Source of the DNA: Elusimicrobiales bacterium
Lineage (GTDB): Bacteria; Elusimicrobiota; Elusimicrobia; Elusimicrobiales; UBA9959
Direction: 5' to 3'
Length of the DNA stretch: 50,874 nt
NCBI GenBank assembly: GCA_031082205.1
Contig: JAVHLJ010000017.1
Location: 1-50,874 of the forward strand
Part shown: positions 1-7,836 of the stretch, piece after piece
How positions within the stretch are numbered: position 1 is the stretch's first letter
Layout: each line of letters opens with the position of its first letter
Program-made: the position numbers and the translations under genes
Notes under the pieces: generated by a model
The model's input: only the letters and a program-made list of their open reading frames with translations
What the model was told of the DNA's origin: nothing
The model's database searches: none

Positions 1-51
1 GCCAATATATGCTTTTGGGCAGGGGAAGGTGTAAACGAACTGCCTGAATAG
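1..51 (+). other. possible C-terminal tail of a gene truncated at the window edge
   Basis: Frame 1 is open from the first base to a TAG at 49-51 and would encode 16 residues ending in VNELPE. Nothing identifies a family. The piece is too short to separate from chance, so this is only a note that the window may begin inside a gene on the plus strand. From here to base 101 I see nothing else. Confidence 0.2.
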
Positions 52-101
52 CTCTACGCGTATAGGTCCAAAGTCCTATGCCGGGATGGTAACATTTGCC
101 C

Positions 102-130
102 TTAACATCTCGGGCGTTTCCTTATATAAT
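102..130 (+). promoter_or_regulatory. sigma70-type promoter of the small membrane protein gene
   Basis: TTAACA at 102-107 is followed after 17 bases by a perfect TATAAT at 125-130. The expected start of transcription, about seven bases after the -10, falls on the A of the ATG at 137, which predicts a leaderless mRNA. No Shine-Dalgarno sequence is present. Confidence 0.6.
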
Positions 131-136
131 ATGGGC

Positions 137-529
137 ATGAAACTCAAAAAGTTCATCGTTTTCCTGCTGGTCATACCTTTCCTGGTCTCTTCCTTCAATC
201 TGGCCGCGGCCGGCCAGGCGCTCGATAATTTAAACGCGGCCTCCGTCAACGCCGACCGCTCCTTCGACGGCGCCGGCACGCATTCAGGAAGGATACCCGT
301 GGTCCTGAAGAACTCCCCCAAGAGTTCCGTCTGGACCACCCCCGACCCCAAGCCGGTGAAAGAAAAGACCGCCGGCGAAAAGATAAAAGAAACCCTGAGC
401 GAGAAAAAGCCCTATATAACCGCCGGCCTCTTCTGCGGCTTCGTGGGCTTCCTGCTCTTCGGCCCCGCGGGAATAATCGGCGGCGCGCTGATAGGCATAG
501 CCGCCACGATGTACACCAAGCTTATCTGA
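137..529 (+). CDS. small exported or membrane-anchored protein with a glycine-rich C-terminal hydrophobic segment
   Basis: I do not recognise a family. The 130-residue product starts with Lys-rich MKLKKF and a hydrophobic stretch that reads as a signal peptide ending near an Ala-Ala-Ala-Gly site. A polar, Lys- and Pro-containing middle follows. The C-terminal 40 residues form a hydrophobic segment rich in Gly (FCGFVGFLLFGPAGIIGG), like a glycine-zipper membrane helix. I chose the ATG at 137 because the predicted +1 of the upstream promoter falls on it. An in-frame ATG at 131 directly abuts the -10 box and is less likely. The gene converges on the Memo-AMMECR1 gene. An envelope location is likely; the function is unknown. 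Confidence 0.6.
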   Translation: MKLKKFIVFLLVIPFLVSSFNLAAAGQALDNLNAASVNADRSFDGAGTHSGRIPVVLKNSPKSSVWTTPDPKPVKEKTAGEKIKETLSEKKPYITAGLFCGFVGFLLFGPAGIIGGALIGIAATMYTKLI

Positions 530-534
530 CGGGA

Positions 535-552
535 AGCCGGCTGGAGCCGGCT
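535..552. terminator. hairpin between convergent genes
   Basis: The self-complementary octamer AGCCGGCT occurs twice, at 535-542 and 545-552, separated by GG, so an 8-bp stem can form on either strand. It sits exactly between two convergent stop codons. There is no clear U-tract, so terminator function is only inferred. Confidence 0.4.
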
Positions 553-1975
553 ATTCTTCGAAAGAGTCCACCGTGTAGACGTAAAGCGCGGTGGACTTTT
601 CTTTCCAGGCGCCGGGCGAGAGACCGGCCTTTTCCGAACAGAGGGAGTCGAGGAAATCTTTCTTCGACCTGAAATGCTCCCAGACCTGCGGCAGGTAGGT
701 TCCGCTCAGGCGGCCACGCTTGAGATATACCCCGTGCCGGCCCGGCTCTATGGCGTCGGCCGAATCCACCTTCCTCAAAGGCGACAGCGCCGAGATCTCT
801 ATCTTCACCTTGCCGATCTCCTGGGCGGAGAGCGGGGCGAAGCGCGGGTCCTCGAAGGCGGCGGCCACCGCGTAATAGGCCACCGAATCGGCCAGCGAGC
901 CGCGGGGCTCCATGGTGCCGATGCAGCCTCGCAGTTCGCCGCCCAAGGTCAGCGTCACGAAGACAGCTGAAGGGAGATTGTACCCGTGGCGGGGGAAAAG
1001 CCCCGGGACCTCGGCCTTCACCCCGCGCAGCCGGGCGACTATCGCCTCGCGGGCCAGGTTCAGCAGGCCCTTCCGGGCGTCGCCGTCGAGCGCTATCATG
1101 CCGGCCGGCGGGTTCACCGAGCGCAGGAAGAGACCGGAGCCGTAGCCGACCACGCCCGAGTCGTCGCCCGAGACCATTCCCGAGTGGACATATTCGGCCA
1201 GGCGGAAATCGTTGGCGCCCATCTCAAGACAGGCCGCGGCGCCGGCTATCATCGCCGCGCGGCCGCAGGCCGCAGTGTCCATCTCGGCCCCGGCCTTGGA
1301 TTCCAGAAGGCGCAGCGAAGTGTCGAAATAGGCGGGGTCGCCGTTGCGCACCGCTATCGAGTACGCCTCCAGCGCCGCCCGGTCGGAAATATGAGCGACC
1401 GAAGCGGGCGGATAATGCGACAGGTCCGACGATACGCAGACCAGCGCCCCGCGCCGCGCGGCGGCCCGGCCTATGACGCGGCCGGCCGCGAGCAGCTTGT
1501 CCAGGTCGTCGGTATTGAACAGCAGCGGCACTATCCGGCGCGGCGGGCGGGGGAGCCGCTGCAGGAAGGGCAGCTGCACCTCGATGGCGTGCTCGCGCTC
1601 ATGCGCGCGCGGCGAGGCGGAAAAAAGTTTATCGTCGGCCAGCAGTTCGGCCGCGGCGTCCCCGTCTATCTCCAGCTCGCCCAGCGGCGTGCCGAAGGCG
1701 CCCGAAGGCAGCGTGGCTCCGCCGTCGAGCGGCATATTGTGGCCGGTTCCGAGTATATAGACCGTGTCGAAGGATGCCGAGCCCAGTTGCGCGTAGGCGG
1801 CGGCGGCGGTGGGGCCGGAATAGGCGTAGCCCGCGTGCGGGACCAGGAGGCCCTTTATCTCCCCGGCGGGAGCGGAGGACGCCTTGTCTTTGAGAAAGGA
1901 GTCCACCGTGTCGCGAAGTCCGCCGGGGTCCGCGTCGTAGAATCGCCCCGCTGCCGCGGGCTTGCGTATCTGCAT
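551..1975 (-). CDS. fused Memo-like (AmmeMemoRadiSam protein B) and AMMECR1 (protein A) protein
   Basis: The 474-residue product joins two domains that are usually separate genes. Residues 1-285 are Memo-like, a fold related to class III extradiol dioxygenases, with HAGY at 47-50, GTGHN and SDLSHY motifs. Residues 295-474 are an AMMECR1 domain with its hallmark LRGCIGT. In the AmmeMemoRadiSam arrangement these occur with a radical SAM enzyme; none is encoded in this window. The chemistry of the trio is unsettled, so I assign no reaction. A TATAAT on the minus strand (1989-1984) lies 8 bases before the ATG and no Shine-Dalgarno is visible, so translation may be leaderless. The protein is probably cytoplasmic, since no signal peptide is seen. 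Confidence 0.9.
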   Translation of the reverse strand: MQIRKPAAAGRFYDADPGGLRDTVDSFLKDKASSAPAGEIKGLLVPHAGYAYSGPTAAAAYAQLGSASFDTVYILGTGHNMPLDGGATLPSGAFGTPLGELEIDGDAAAELLADDKLFSASPRAHEREHAIEVQLPFLQRLPRPPRRIVPLLFNTDDLDKLLAAGRVIGRAAARRGALVCVSSDLSHYPPASVAHISDRAALEAYSIAVRNGDPAYFDTSLRLLESKAGAEMDTAACGRAAMIAGAAACLEMGANDFRLAEYVHSGMVSGDDSGVVGYGSGLFLRSVNPPAGMIALDGDARKGLLNLAREAIVARLRGVKAEVPGLFPRHGYNLPSAVFVTLTLGGELRGCIGTMEPRGSLADSVAYYAVAAAFEDPRFAPLSAQEIGKVKIEISALSPLRKVDSADAIEPGRHGVYLKRGRLSGTYLPQVWEHFRSKKDFLDSLCSEKAGLSPGAWKEKSTALYVYTVDSFEE

Positions 1976-1989
1976 ATCCCGCCATTATA
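1976..1989 (-). promoter_or_regulatory. -10 element immediately upstream of the Memo-AMMECR1 start
   Basis: On the minus strand TATAAT (1989-1984) is followed by eight bases and then the ATG at 1975. A weak -35 (TTATGG) can be placed 17 bases upstream. The spacing predicts an mRNA with a leader of zero to two bases. Confidence 0.5.
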
Positions 1990-2087
1990 TCCTATTGCTA
2001 AGGGGGCCATAAAATCTTAAAATAGACGTTATTGCGGCGTTTTGCCACGAAGCGCCGGAGCGGTTTTCAAGCACATTCCGGTTTGAC

Positions 2088-2164
2088 GGTGGTTGTAGCT
2101 CAGCGGTTAGAGCGCTCGGCTGTGGCCCGAGAGGTCGGGGGTTCAAATCCCCTCAGCCACCCCA
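2088..2164 (+). tRNA. tRNA-His (anticodon GTG)
   Basis: A full cloverleaf can be folded. The acceptor stem GTGGTTG pairs with CAGCCAC at 2154-2160, the D-arm is GCTC/GAGC, and the anticodon stem CTCGG/CCGAG encloses loop CTGTGGC with GTG. The T-arm carries TTCAAAT. The histidine identity pair is present: an extra G at 2088 (G-1) opposite discriminator C at 2161. CCA is encoded at 2162-2164. Confidence 0.97.
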
Positions 2165-2185
2165 AAATTTGGTTCGAACCAGCTC

Positions 2186-2216
2186 ATCCCCGGCGCGCGC
2201 CGGGGATTCGTATTTT
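2186..2216 (+). terminator. Rho-independent terminator after tRNA-His
   Basis: A perfect inverted repeat, ATCCCCGGCGC/GCGCCGGGGAT (2186-2207), is followed after CG by a T-rich run at 2211-2216. It separates the tRNA from the acetyltransferase gene. Confidence 0.7.
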
Positions 2217-2233
2217 TACGCACAAGGTTTATG

Positions 2234-2245
2234 TAAAATTAGACC
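2234..2245 (+). promoter_or_regulatory. -10 element placed for leaderless transcription of the GNAT gene
   Basis: TAAAAT at 2234-2239 is followed by the six bases TAGACC and then ATG at 2246. The normal distance from -10 to +1 puts the transcription start on the start codon. No convincing -35 or Shine-Dalgarno is seen. Confidence 0.5.
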
Positions 2246-2710
2246 ATGGGAATATCCTTCCGCCCTTTTAACGGCGAGTCCGACAGTGGGCTCATCTCGC
2301 GCTTCCTGGTGGACGCCAAGGAATTGGGCGGCAATCCGCACGAGGACCCTCAAAAGGACTGCGCCGCGTACATAGAGCATGTCGCCGCTGCGCAGGCGCG
2401 CGATCCAGGCTTCGCCGCGATGATGCTCGACGACGGAGAGGTGATCGGTTTCGTGCACTGTTTTCCGGTAAAGGCAAAGCCGGAGGTCGGCTTTCTGACT
2501 TTCGACTACCTTGTGCCGGAGCGGCGCGGCAAGGGGCTCGGCGCACATTTAATGGACTATGCGGTTAGAACGCTGAAGACCTGCGGCTGCGGCCGGATAG
2601 CGCTGGAGGTGTCCAAGAACAACGCAATGGCCATCGCCTTCTACCGCAAGCACGGCTTCGAGACGGTCAAAGAGCGCGACGGCATACTGGTGATGCGCAA
2701 GCGAATCTGA
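2246..2710 (+). CDS. GNAT family N-acetyltransferase
   Basis: The 154-residue product is a single GNAT domain. The acetyl-CoA pyrophosphate-binding motif A is visible as VPERRGKGLGAHLMDYAV (the R-x-x-G-x-G/A pattern, here RRGKGLG). Motif B follows, with ALEVSKNNAMAIAFYRKHGF, which contains the usual Asn and Tyr positions. The N-terminal half, the substrate side, matches nothing I recognise, so the acceptor (protein, amino acid or small molecule) is unknown. It is the first of a short run of same-strand genes after tRNA-His. A methyltransferase gene begins 16 bases downstream, so the two are probably co-transcribed. Confidence 0.88.
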   Translation: MGISFRPFNGESDSGLISRFLVDAKELGGNPHEDPQKDCAAYIEHVAAAQARDPGFAAMMLDDGEVIGFVHCFPVKAKPEVGFLTFDYLVPERRGKGLGAHLMDYAVRTLKTCGCGRIALEVSKNNAMAIAFYRKHGFETVKERDGILVMRKRI

Positions 2711-2726
2711 TTTCGGAAGGGAATCC

Positions 2727-3353
2727 ATGCTGGATAAAGACGGGTTCGACAAGTGGTCGGCCACCTACGACAAGTCGGTCTCCTCCTCCGACGAAGAGGG
2801 GCGTTATCCCTTCGCCGGTTATACTACGGTACTGGCCGAGATGAGAAAGCTGATAGCGGAGCCGCGCGGGGCCGAGGTACTGGATATCGGCGTCGGAACC
2901 GGCAAATTCTCCGCCGGGCTTTACGCGGAGGGCGCGAATATCTGCGGGGTGGATTTTTCCGCCGCGATGCTGGAGGAGGCGCGGGCGGCCATGCCGGGAG
3001 GGGAATTCCACCATTTCGATTTCGCCTCCGGCCTGCCGGCGGAGTTACGAGGACGAAAGTTCGATTACATCGTCTCGTCCTACGCCTTCCACCATCTGGA
3101 CGACGCGGGCAAGGCCTCTTTCTTGCGCGCGCTGGCCGGCAACCTGAAACCCGGCGGCCTGATCATCATCGCCGACGTCGCTTTCAGTACCTCGGTGGAA
3201 CTGACGGCGTGCCGGGCGAGGTCCGGCGAGAAATGGGACGACAGCGAGATCTACATGGTGGCCGAGACGCTGTTGCCTCTCTTAAAGGACTCAGGACTCA
3301 AGCCGGAATACCGGCAGATCTCCGATTGCGCCGGAATACTGACGCTTCATTAG
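2727..3353 (+). CDS. class I SAM-dependent methyltransferase
   Basis: The 208-residue product has a Rossmann-like methyltransferase core. Motif I, VLDIGVGTGKFSAGL, is near residue 50, an acidic motif II (ICGVDFS) follows, and a motif IV region, FDYIVSSYAFHHLDD, resembles the Methyltransf_11 group. The start ATG at 2727 has GGAAGGGAAT upstream as a ribosome binding site. Small-molecule methyltransferases of this type cannot be assigned a substrate from sequence alone. It probably shares a transcript with the GNAT gene just upstream. Confidence 0.88.
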   Translation: MLDKDGFDKWSATYDKSVSSSDEEGRYPFAGYTTVLAEMRKLIAEPRGAEVLDIGVGTGKFSAGLYAEGANICGVDFSAAMLEEARAAMPGGEFHHFDFASGLPAELRGRKFDYIVSSYAFHHLDDAGKASFLRALAGNLKPGGLIIIADVAFSTSVELTACRARSGEKWDDSEIYMVAETLLPLLKDSGLKPEYRQISDCAGILTLH

Positions 3354-3404
3354 AAAAGGCCCTGATTCATTTAAGTAGGCACACCTCGATTCTAGAGGAA
3401 CTTC

Positions 3405-4145
3405 ATGAAATTCAATATCAAACATTTTAAAGGCGCACGAGCTATCTACTGCGTCAAGGACACGGCTATCGTGGATGAGACTTATCGTTACGCTGCGGCC
3501 GGCGTCCGCAAGGTGACACGATTCTTAGGCCTGCCGCTTGTATTACCGCTCATAAACCTATTCATCGCGCCGAACCGCCGGGAATACGACAGGTTGGTGT
3601 CACACCTCACGAAGGTCCCGACCGGCAGGGGACGGCTGGGCCAGCCGCAAGGTCATGATCTTTATCTTATTTCTCCCAACGCCTGGCCGGCCGATGTGCA
3701 CCCGGATTACCTCGGCAAGGACGGCAAGTGCGACAAGAAAGTTTACCGCCAGTTCATAGAACATGAGATCGTACACATGATGGAAGAATACGGCTCGCCC
3801 AAAGGCGCGATGGAGATACGGCCGCAGTGGTGGAGCGAAGGCCTGGCCGTCTATGCCACCGGGCAATGGAAAGACCGGCTGACCCGCCGGATGCTGAAAG
3901 AGGATTTGGCGGCAGACAGACTCCCGGCCATAGCGAAAATGAAAGGCCGTGACGCTTATGTCTGGGGCTGGTCACTGGTGCGCTTTATTGAAAAGCGCCT
4001 GGGGCGCGCCGCTCTTAAGCGCGTGTTGACGGTATCATATACGGGGGATATCCTGGGTTTTTTAAAACTCGACCGGAAACAGTTTGAGGCAGATTGGCGC
4101 AAGTCTTTGCCGAAACTCGCGCACAAGATCATCTGCCGCGCATGA
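3405..4145 (+). CDS. putative gluzincin metallopeptidase (peptidase MA-like)
   Basis: The 246-residue product contains a zinc-peptidase signature: HEIVH at residues 120-124 and, about 20 residues on, WWSEGLAVY with E145 as the likely third ligand. This is the gluzincin pattern of peptidase MA-like proteins. A short hydrophobic stretch near residues 38-52 (FLGLPLVLPLINLFIA) could be a membrane anchor or a buried helix, and no clear signal peptide is seen. The substrate is unknown. AGAGGAAC precedes the ATG. The stop overlaps the next start (ATGA), which suggests translational coupling with the pseudouridine synthase. Confidence 0.75.
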   Translation: MKFNIKHFKGARAIYCVKDTAIVDETYRYAAAGVRKVTRFLGLPLVLPLINLFIAPNRREYDRLVSHLTKVPTGRGRLGQPQGHDLYLISPNAWPADVHPDYLGKDGKCDKKVYRQFIEHEIVHMMEEYGSPKGAMEIRPQWWSEGLAVYATGQWKDRLTRRMLKEDLAADRLPAIAKMKGRDAYVWGWSLVRFIEKRLGRAALKRVLTVSYTGDILGFLKLDRKQFEADWRKSLPKLAHKIICRA

Positions 4146-4951
4146 AAACGCCCGACCGCCCAGCCTTCAACTCGCGCCTGGCCTGTCCCTGGCCCCGCCC
4201 GCCCAGGCTGGTGAACGTGCGCCGGATGACCCCGGAGGAACTCGACGGCTGGATGATCCATCACGACGAACAGGTCATAGTAGTGAACAAGCCGGGGAAC
4301 GTGGTCTGCCATCCGTCCAAGGACGGGCCCTGGTCCAGCCTCGCGGGCGCCGTGCGCGAGCGCTTCGGCCTGGCCGCGGCGCATTTGGTCTTCCGGCTCG
4401 ACCGCGAGACCAGCGGCGTGGTGGTGTTCGCCAAAACCCCCGAGGTGGCGGCCCGCCTGCAGACCGCAATGCAGCGGCGGCAGGTAGGCAAAACTTATCT
4501 TGCGATAATGACGGGCGAACTTCGCGGGCCGGTCACCGTCGATCAGCCTCTGGGCGACGACGAAGAGAGCCCGGTGTACTGCAAGGCCGGCGTAAGGCCG
4601 GACGGCCAGCCCGCGGTAACGCGCTTCACTCCGCTCTCGACCGGGGGCGGGTTCACGCTGGCGCGCGTCGTCACCGAGACGGGACGCATGCACCAGATCA
4701 GGGCGCACGCGCAATGGCTGGGGCACAGCCTGGCGGGGGATAAAGTATACGGGCCGGACGCCCGCTGCTACCTGGATTTTCTCGACGGAGGCTGGACGCC
4801 GGCCCTGGCGGAGAAACTCCTGCTGCCGCGGCAGGCTCTGCATTGCGCCGGTATAGATATGCGCGGAGCGGGGCTGGAGCGCGTCTTCACCGCGCCGCTG
4901 CCCGCCGACCTGCGGGACTTCTGCCAGGCCCGCGGACTTGTATTTTTGTAG
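4142..4951 (+). CDS. RluA-family RNA pseudouridine synthase
   Basis: The 269-residue product isomerises uridine to pseudouridine in rRNA or tRNA. The catalytic motif is FRLDRETSGVVVF, with D87 as the nucleophile. Flanking family motifs are VVNKPGNVVCHPS, KTYLAIMTG and ETGRMHQIRAH. No N-terminal S4 RNA-binding domain is present, as in the short RluA-like members. The start ATG at 4142 overlaps the stop of the metallopeptidase gene. The reading frame stays open upstream to 4094, but that extension lies inside the previous gene. The exact target uridine cannot be deduced. Confidence 0.9.
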   Translation: MKTPDRPAFNSRLACPWPRPPRLVNVRRMTPEELDGWMIHHDEQVIVVNKPGNVVCHPSKDGPWSSLAGAVRERFGLAAAHLVFRLDRETSGVVVFAKTPEVAARLQTAMQRRQVGKTYLAIMTGELRGPVTVDQPLGDDEESPVYCKAGVRPDGQPAVTRFTPLSTGGGFTLARVVTETGRMHQIRAHAQWLGHSLAGDKVYGPDARCYLDFLDGGWTPALAEKLLLPRQALHCAGIDMRGAGLERVFTAPLPADLRDFCQARGLVFL

Positions 4952-4972
4952 AATATTCCCGGGTGACGCGGG
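4949..4972 (+). promoter_or_regulatory. -10 element and strong ribosome binding site of the TonB receptor gene
   Basis: TAGAAT at 4949-4954, preceded by TG, overlaps the stop of the pseudouridine synthase gene. It would start RNA near 4961. GGGGAGGG about ten bases before ATG 4987 is a strong Shine-Dalgarno sequence, unlike the leaderless genes nearby. Confidence 0.45.
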
Positions 4973-4986
4973 GAGGGTATCCGATA

Positions 4987-6933
4987 ATGAAGATTTTTTT
5001 ACGCACATTGACGCTTTTCCTCTTTTCGGCGGCTGCGGCGGCTCAGCCGGTCACCGACGAGGACCGGTTCTACAGGCTTGAGCGGACCTCGCTTGAGAAG
5101 CTCCTAAACATGGAGACCTCCGTGGCCTCCCGCGTACCGGTGGAGCTCCGCAGGACGCCGGGCGTAGTCACGGTCATAACGGCCGAGGACATAGAACTGT
5201 CGGGGGCCAGGAACCTGGTGGACCTGCTGCGCCTTATACCGGACTTCGAATTCGTCTCGGACGTGCAGGGGAACATCGGCATCAGCGCGAGGGGGAACTC
5301 GGCCATCGAAGGCAAGGTGCGGGTGATCTGGGACGGACAGACTTTCAACGAGCTCCTCTACGGCACGGTACAGTTCGACCGGTTCCCGGTGGACCAGATA
5401 GAGCGTATCGAGATCATAAAGGGACCCGGGTCGGTGATATACGGCGGGATGGGAGAACTGGCCGTCATCAACATGGTGACCAGAACCCCGGGGTCCCTGG
5501 ACGGGAGCCGGGCTTACGCCGCCTACGGACACATGAAGGAAGCCCGGGGCCGGGCGTTCGGCGGCTACCAGTTCGGCCGTATATACGGCGACGCGGCTTT
5601 CTCGGCCCTGGCCCATGTCTCCAAAGCGCAGCGCAGCGACAGGACTTACCGGGATTTCTCCGGCGGCTCCTACGACATGGACGGGAACTCGGAACTGGAG
5701 TCCAGGAACCTCAACCTCTTCCTGCAAAAGAAGGACTTCAGCCTCCGCTTCATAGCCGACGAATATTCGCTGCTGGAAAGGGACCACTGGGGCACGGTCC
5801 TCTCTACCGGCGCGACGCGCATAAAGTTCCCCGTCTATTCGCTGGAGGCGAAAGGCTCCTTCGGCGCCGGAGCGGACCTGAGGGTGGAACCCAGGATCTC
5901 GTTCCAGTACTCGAAGCCCTGGAACGAGAACGACGAGCATTTCCCCTACGACAAGACCGTCCGGCATTACGCCGGCGGCCTCGCCGCTTTTTACGATACG
6001 GACTCGCCGCTGAATTTAATGGCCGGAGCGGAGTTAGAGCGCGACGAGGTCGAGGTCGGCGCCCGTACCTCGGCGGACTCCTCCTACGGGGGCGGCCGGA
6101 ACGGGGCCTGGTTCGAGAACCTGGCCCTGTTCGCGCAGACCACGCTCGACCTGCCCGTCCTCACCTTCACGGCCGGCGGCCGGCTGGACTCCAATTCCGC
6201 CACCGGCTCCGATTTCTCACCTCGTCTGGCCGTGACCGGCAGGGTGGACGAATACCATTTCAAGGCCATCTACAGCGGGGGGTTCCGCAAGCCTACCGCG
6301 GAGAACCTGCGCATCACTCCCTCGATAAAGCCGGAGCATACGACCGCCGTGGAGCTTGAGGCCGGCCGCGAGTTCGGCGAAAACTTTTTCGCTTCGGTCA
6401 ACGCGTTCGACATAACCATCGACGACACCATCCTCTATTACAGCGGGCCCGTGGAGGATTACCTCAATTCCGGCCGGACGGGGACAAGGGGTTACGGACT
6501 CGACCTGAAGTTCAACACGGGAAGGGCTCACCTGGAGCTTCTCTATTCGGCTTATTCCGCCTCACGGAACACCGTCGCCTACACCATGCCCCCCGACGAC
6601 AAGTCGGCCATGCTGGGCGTTCCAAGGCATAAGGCTGTCCTCAACTCACGGTTCAGCCTGTCCGAAAGGGTATCGCTCTCGCCCTCGCTGATCTACCTGT
6701 CCCGGCGCTACGGGTATCACACGACCGGGGCGGTCAAAGCCTACGGCGGGATACTGCAGACGAACATCTATCTCCACGCGCGGGGGCTCTTCGCCGACGG
6801 CCTGAACCTGGGCCTGGGCGCGCACGACCTCTTCGGTTCGGGTTACAGCCACATCCAGTCTTACGACGGAGGCCACGCTCCCCTGCCCTCCGCTTCGCGC
6901 GAGATCTTCGTGAAGGCGGCGTATGCTTTTTAA
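4987..6933 (+). CDS. TonB-dependent outer-membrane receptor
   Basis: The 648-residue precursor has a signal peptide (MKIFLRTLTLFLFSAAAAAQ). A plug domain covers about residues 25-165, with RTPGVVTVITAEDIELSGA, DLLRLIPDF and the conserved IERIEIIKGPGSVIYGGMGE, followed by NMVTRTPG. The rest is a series of amphipathic strands typical of the 22-strand barrel, ending in Phe as the BAM assembly signal expects. Such receptors import scarce ligands (siderophores, cobalamin, other metal complexes or sugars) using TonB energy; the ligand is not evident here. The gene overlaps the following binding-protein gene by 11 bases, so the two are translated together. Confidence 0.92.
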   Translation: MKIFLRTLTLFLFSAAAAAQPVTDEDRFYRLERTSLEKLLNMETSVASRVPVELRRTPGVVTVITAEDIELSGARNLVDLLRLIPDFEFVSDVQGNIGISARGNSAIEGKVRVIWDGQTFNELLYGTVQFDRFPVDQIERIEIIKGPGSVIYGGMGELAVINMVTRTPGSLDGSRAYAAYGHMKEARGRAFGGYQFGRIYGDAAFSALAHVSKAQRSDRTYRDFSGGSYDMDGNSELESRNLNLFLQKKDFSLRFIADEYSLLERDHWGTVLSTGATRIKFPVYSLEAKGSFGAGADLRVEPRISFQYSKPWNENDEHFPYDKTVRHYAGGLAAFYDTDSPLNLMAGAELERDEVEVGARTSADSSYGGGRNGAWFENLALFAQTTLDLPVLTFTAGGRLDSNSATGSDFSPRLAVTGRVDEYHFKAIYSGGFRKPTAENLRITPSIKPEHTTAVELEAGREFGENFFASVNAFDITIDDTILYYSGPVEDYLNSGRTGTRGYGLDLKFNTGRAHLELLYSAYSASRNTVAYTMPPDDKSAMLGVPRHKAVLNSRFSLSERVSLSPSLIYLSRRYGYHTTGAVKAYGGILQTNIYLHARGLFADGLNLGLGAHDLFGSGYSHIQSYDGGHAPLPSASREIFVKAAYAF

Positions 6934-7795
6934 GGCGCTGATCCTGTCCGGGCTGGCGCTGTCCGCGGCGGGGCCGCTGGCAGCCGGGGACACGGTGGCC
7001 GTGCTCTCGTCCGCTTCAGGCGTCTACATGGAAGCTTTCGCCGCGTTCCAGCACACTTACGGCGAGAAGGTGGAGTACTTCGACATCTCCGCGGGAAAGC
7101 CGGTCATTCCTTCCGGGACGCGCACCGTTGTGGCTTTCGGCTCTATGGCCGCCGGCCATTCTTATCCGCCAGGCCTGAATCTGGTCTACGCGCTGGCCCC
7201 GGGCTTCACGGTCGGGCGCGAGGGCCGGAGCGGCGCCATTGTCAAGATAACCATGCTCGCCGACCCCGACCTTTTCCTGGGCAAACTCAAAAAAATCCAG
7301 CCGTCATTGAAGAGACTGCGCGTCTTCTGGAAATCGCCCAGTTACGCCGGACTGGGGCAATACTACGCGGCGGCTTCCTCCCATGCCGGAATAGAGTTCA
7401 CTACGGTGAGGGTGGGCAGGGAGGAGGATCTCCCGGGAATTATGCGCTCCTCCCGCGGCCAGGCCGACGCCATCTGGCTGCCGCCGGACCCGCTGCTCAT
7501 ATCCGATTCGACCTTCCCTTTCTTCACCGAATTCTCGCGGGCCAACTCCGTCCCGCTCTACGTGTCCACCAGGGGTCTGGCGCTAAAAGGGGCCGCCGCC
7601 GCCGTGGGAGCCGGCTTCGCCCAGGCCGGCACGGCCGCCGCCGAGGCGGCGGCCGCGCTGCGCGACGGGAAACCTCTGCCTTCGCGGATATACCCGAAAG
7701 GCTACCAGATCACGCTCAACGCCCCGGCCGCCCGGGCCTGCGGCCTGATCTTCGGGCCGGAGCTGATCCGCGAAGCCGACTACTATCTTCCCTGA
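6923..7795 (+). CDS. periplasmic ABC-type substrate-binding protein (PF04392-like)
   Basis: The 290-residue product has an N-terminal signal peptide (MLFKALILSGLALSAAGPLAAG). Two alpha/beta lobes resemble the ABC_sub_bind family: an early VAVLSSASGVYMEAFAAF strand-helix, VVAFGSMAA, a mid-protein LKRLRVFWKSPS hinge, and a late DAIWLPPDPLL. No permease or ATPase is adjacent, so it may act as a periplasmic ligand relay or sensor for the TonB receptor. That role rests only on the 11-base gene overlap. Start choice: ATG 6923 inside the receptor's last codons gives a complete signal peptide. Confidence 0.75.
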   Translation: MLFKALILSGLALSAAGPLAAGDTVAVLSSASGVYMEAFAAFQHTYGEKVEYFDISAGKPVIPSGTRTVVAFGSMAAGHSYPPGLNLVYALAPGFTVGREGRSGAIVKITMLADPDLFLGKLKKIQPSLKRLRVFWKSPSYAGLGQYYAAASSHAGIEFTTVRVGREEDLPGIMRSSRGQADAIWLPPDPLLISDSTFPFFTEFSRANSVPLYVSTRGLALKGAAAAVGAGFAQAGTAAAEAAAALRDGKPLPSRIYPKGYQITLNAPAARACGLIFGPELIREADYYLP

Positions 7796-7836
7796 TCCGG
7801 CGGCAGGCCGCTGCGCCGGCAGGCCTCCCGGGGGGA

